This document shows, piece after piece, positions 6,006 to 6,226 of a stretch of 6,226 nt of DNA (positions are counted from its first letter, which is position 1; each line of letters begins with the position of its first letter). Source of the stretch: an uncultured Chlorobiota bacterium (lineage in GTDB: Bacteria > Bacteroidota > Kapaibacteriia > OLB7); the NCBI GenBank assembly GCA_946481475.1, contig CAMLOB010000261.1, forward strand, positions 1-6,226. Reading direction: 5' to 3'. The notes beneath the pieces are model-generated. The model was not told where the DNA came from. It ran no database searches and saw only the letters and a list, made by a program, of their open reading frames with translations. The position numbers were made by a program, and so were the translations under genes.

Positions 6006-6027
6006 TGTTTTAGGTATGCCGAAAACA
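6006..6027 (+). promoter_or_regulatory. Candidate autoregulatory operator over the start codon
   Basis: The arms TGTTTTAGGTA (6006-6016) and TGCCGAAAACA (6017-6027) form a 22-base imperfect palindrome in which 9 of 11 positions pair. It is centred inside the ATG and begins at the base after the -10 box. The core, TTTTAGG then four bases then CCGAAAA, has the general shape of DtxR-family sites (TTAGG half-site, AT-rich outer arms), though it is not a full match to the classical DtxR box. Binding here would block transcription initiation. The gene's own product is the obvious candidate ligand, which is inference. Confidence 0.5.
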
Positions 6028-6226
6028 GAGTTTAACCAGACTATTGAAGATTACCTCCGCGCCATCTACCGGGTGGAAGAACGGGAGGGGAACGTGACGA
6101 ACGCCGCGTTGTCCCGGGAGCTTGCCGTGTCGGCTGCGGCGGCCAGCGAAATGGTAAGGAAGTTGGCCGATGCCAGGCTGGTGGAGTATCGCAAGTATTA
6201 CGGTGCGACCCTGACCGAACGGGGGA
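6016..6226 (+). CDS. DtxR/MntR-family metal-dependent transcriptional repressor (N-terminal part)
   Basis: Seventy codons are visible before the right edge. They contain the complete winged helix-turn-helix of the family: the first helix IEDYLRAIY (10-18), VTNAALSRELAVSAAAASEM (27-46) as the helix-turn-helix, KLADARLVEY (49-58), and the wing ending YYGATLTERG (61-70). Such proteins dimerise and, when loaded with Mn(II) or Fe(II), repress metal uptake or activate efflux genes. At the metal-site position Asp12 matches MntR Asp8 (Met10 in DtxR), suggesting manganese sensing. The position of MntR Glu11 is Arg15, as in DtxR, so the site is not a plain copy of MntR. ATG 6016 is the only start close before the conserved first helix. 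There is no usable Shine-Dalgarno, and the promoter is so close that the mRNA should be almost leaderless. The dimerisation domain and the remaining metal ligands lie outside the window. Confidence 0.92.
   Translation, partial: MPKTEFNQTIEDYLRAIYRVEEREGNVTNAALSRELAVSAAAASEMVRKLADARLVEYRKYYGATLTERG

Noticed and set aside
1..6226. Mobile elements, CRISPR repeats, tRNA or rRNA genes, toxin-antitoxin or defence genes
   Set aside because: I looked for terminal repeats, regularly spaced repeats, tRNA-like ends and known defence or transposase motifs on both strands and found none.

Overview
The window (about 6.2 kb) is ordinary chromosomal DNA, densely packed with protein genes. I see no rRNA, tRNA, CRISPR array, insertion sequence or integrase. 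Two genes encode lipoproteins with signal-peptidase-II lipoboxes, so the organism is most likely a diderm bacterium. The style of the lipoproteins and of the esterase at 2143-2844 resembles the Fibrobacterota-Chlorobi-Bacteroidota group and candidate phyla near it, such as Zixibacteria. That placement rests on remembered family resemblance and is weak. Most genes are GC-rich; the membrane-protein gene at 2956-3612 is clearly less so.

Layout from left to right. On the minus strand, 2002 down to 1 holds recR (recombination mediator), a class I SAM-dependent methyltransferase and a lipoprotein cut by the left edge. They are spaced 19 and 70 bases apart and look like one transcription unit. A candidate sigma-70 promoter lies upstream of recR at 2059-2087, and a small hairpin sits in its leader. 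Divergent on the plus strand is an alpha/beta-hydrolase esterase (2143-2844). It is followed by an integral membrane protein (2956-3612) that ends in a strong intrinsic terminator (3635-3672). Converging on that terminator from the right is a minus-strand acyl-CoA carboxylase carboxyltransferase subunit (3697-5316), related to propionyl-CoA carboxylase beta and methylmalonyl-CoA decarboxylase alpha. A roughly 200-base divergent intergenic region follows. Next comes a small plus-strand lipoprotein with a DSRCP...C.W.G domain (5516-5917) and its own terminator (5946-5973). At the right edge a DtxR/MntR-family metal-dependent repressor begins (6016 onward).

The genes are mostly independent units and do not form one pathway. 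RecR serves DNA repair, the carboxyltransferase serves propionyl/methylmalonyl-CoA metabolism, and the two lipoproteins belong to the envelope. The most interesting regulatory signal is at the right edge. The repressor gene has a good promoter only about 10 bases before its ATG, so its mRNA should be nearly leaderless. A 22-base imperfect palindrome is centred exactly on that start codon and looks like an autoregulatory operator. I found no convincing evidence of a wholly new defence, mobile or RNA-based system.
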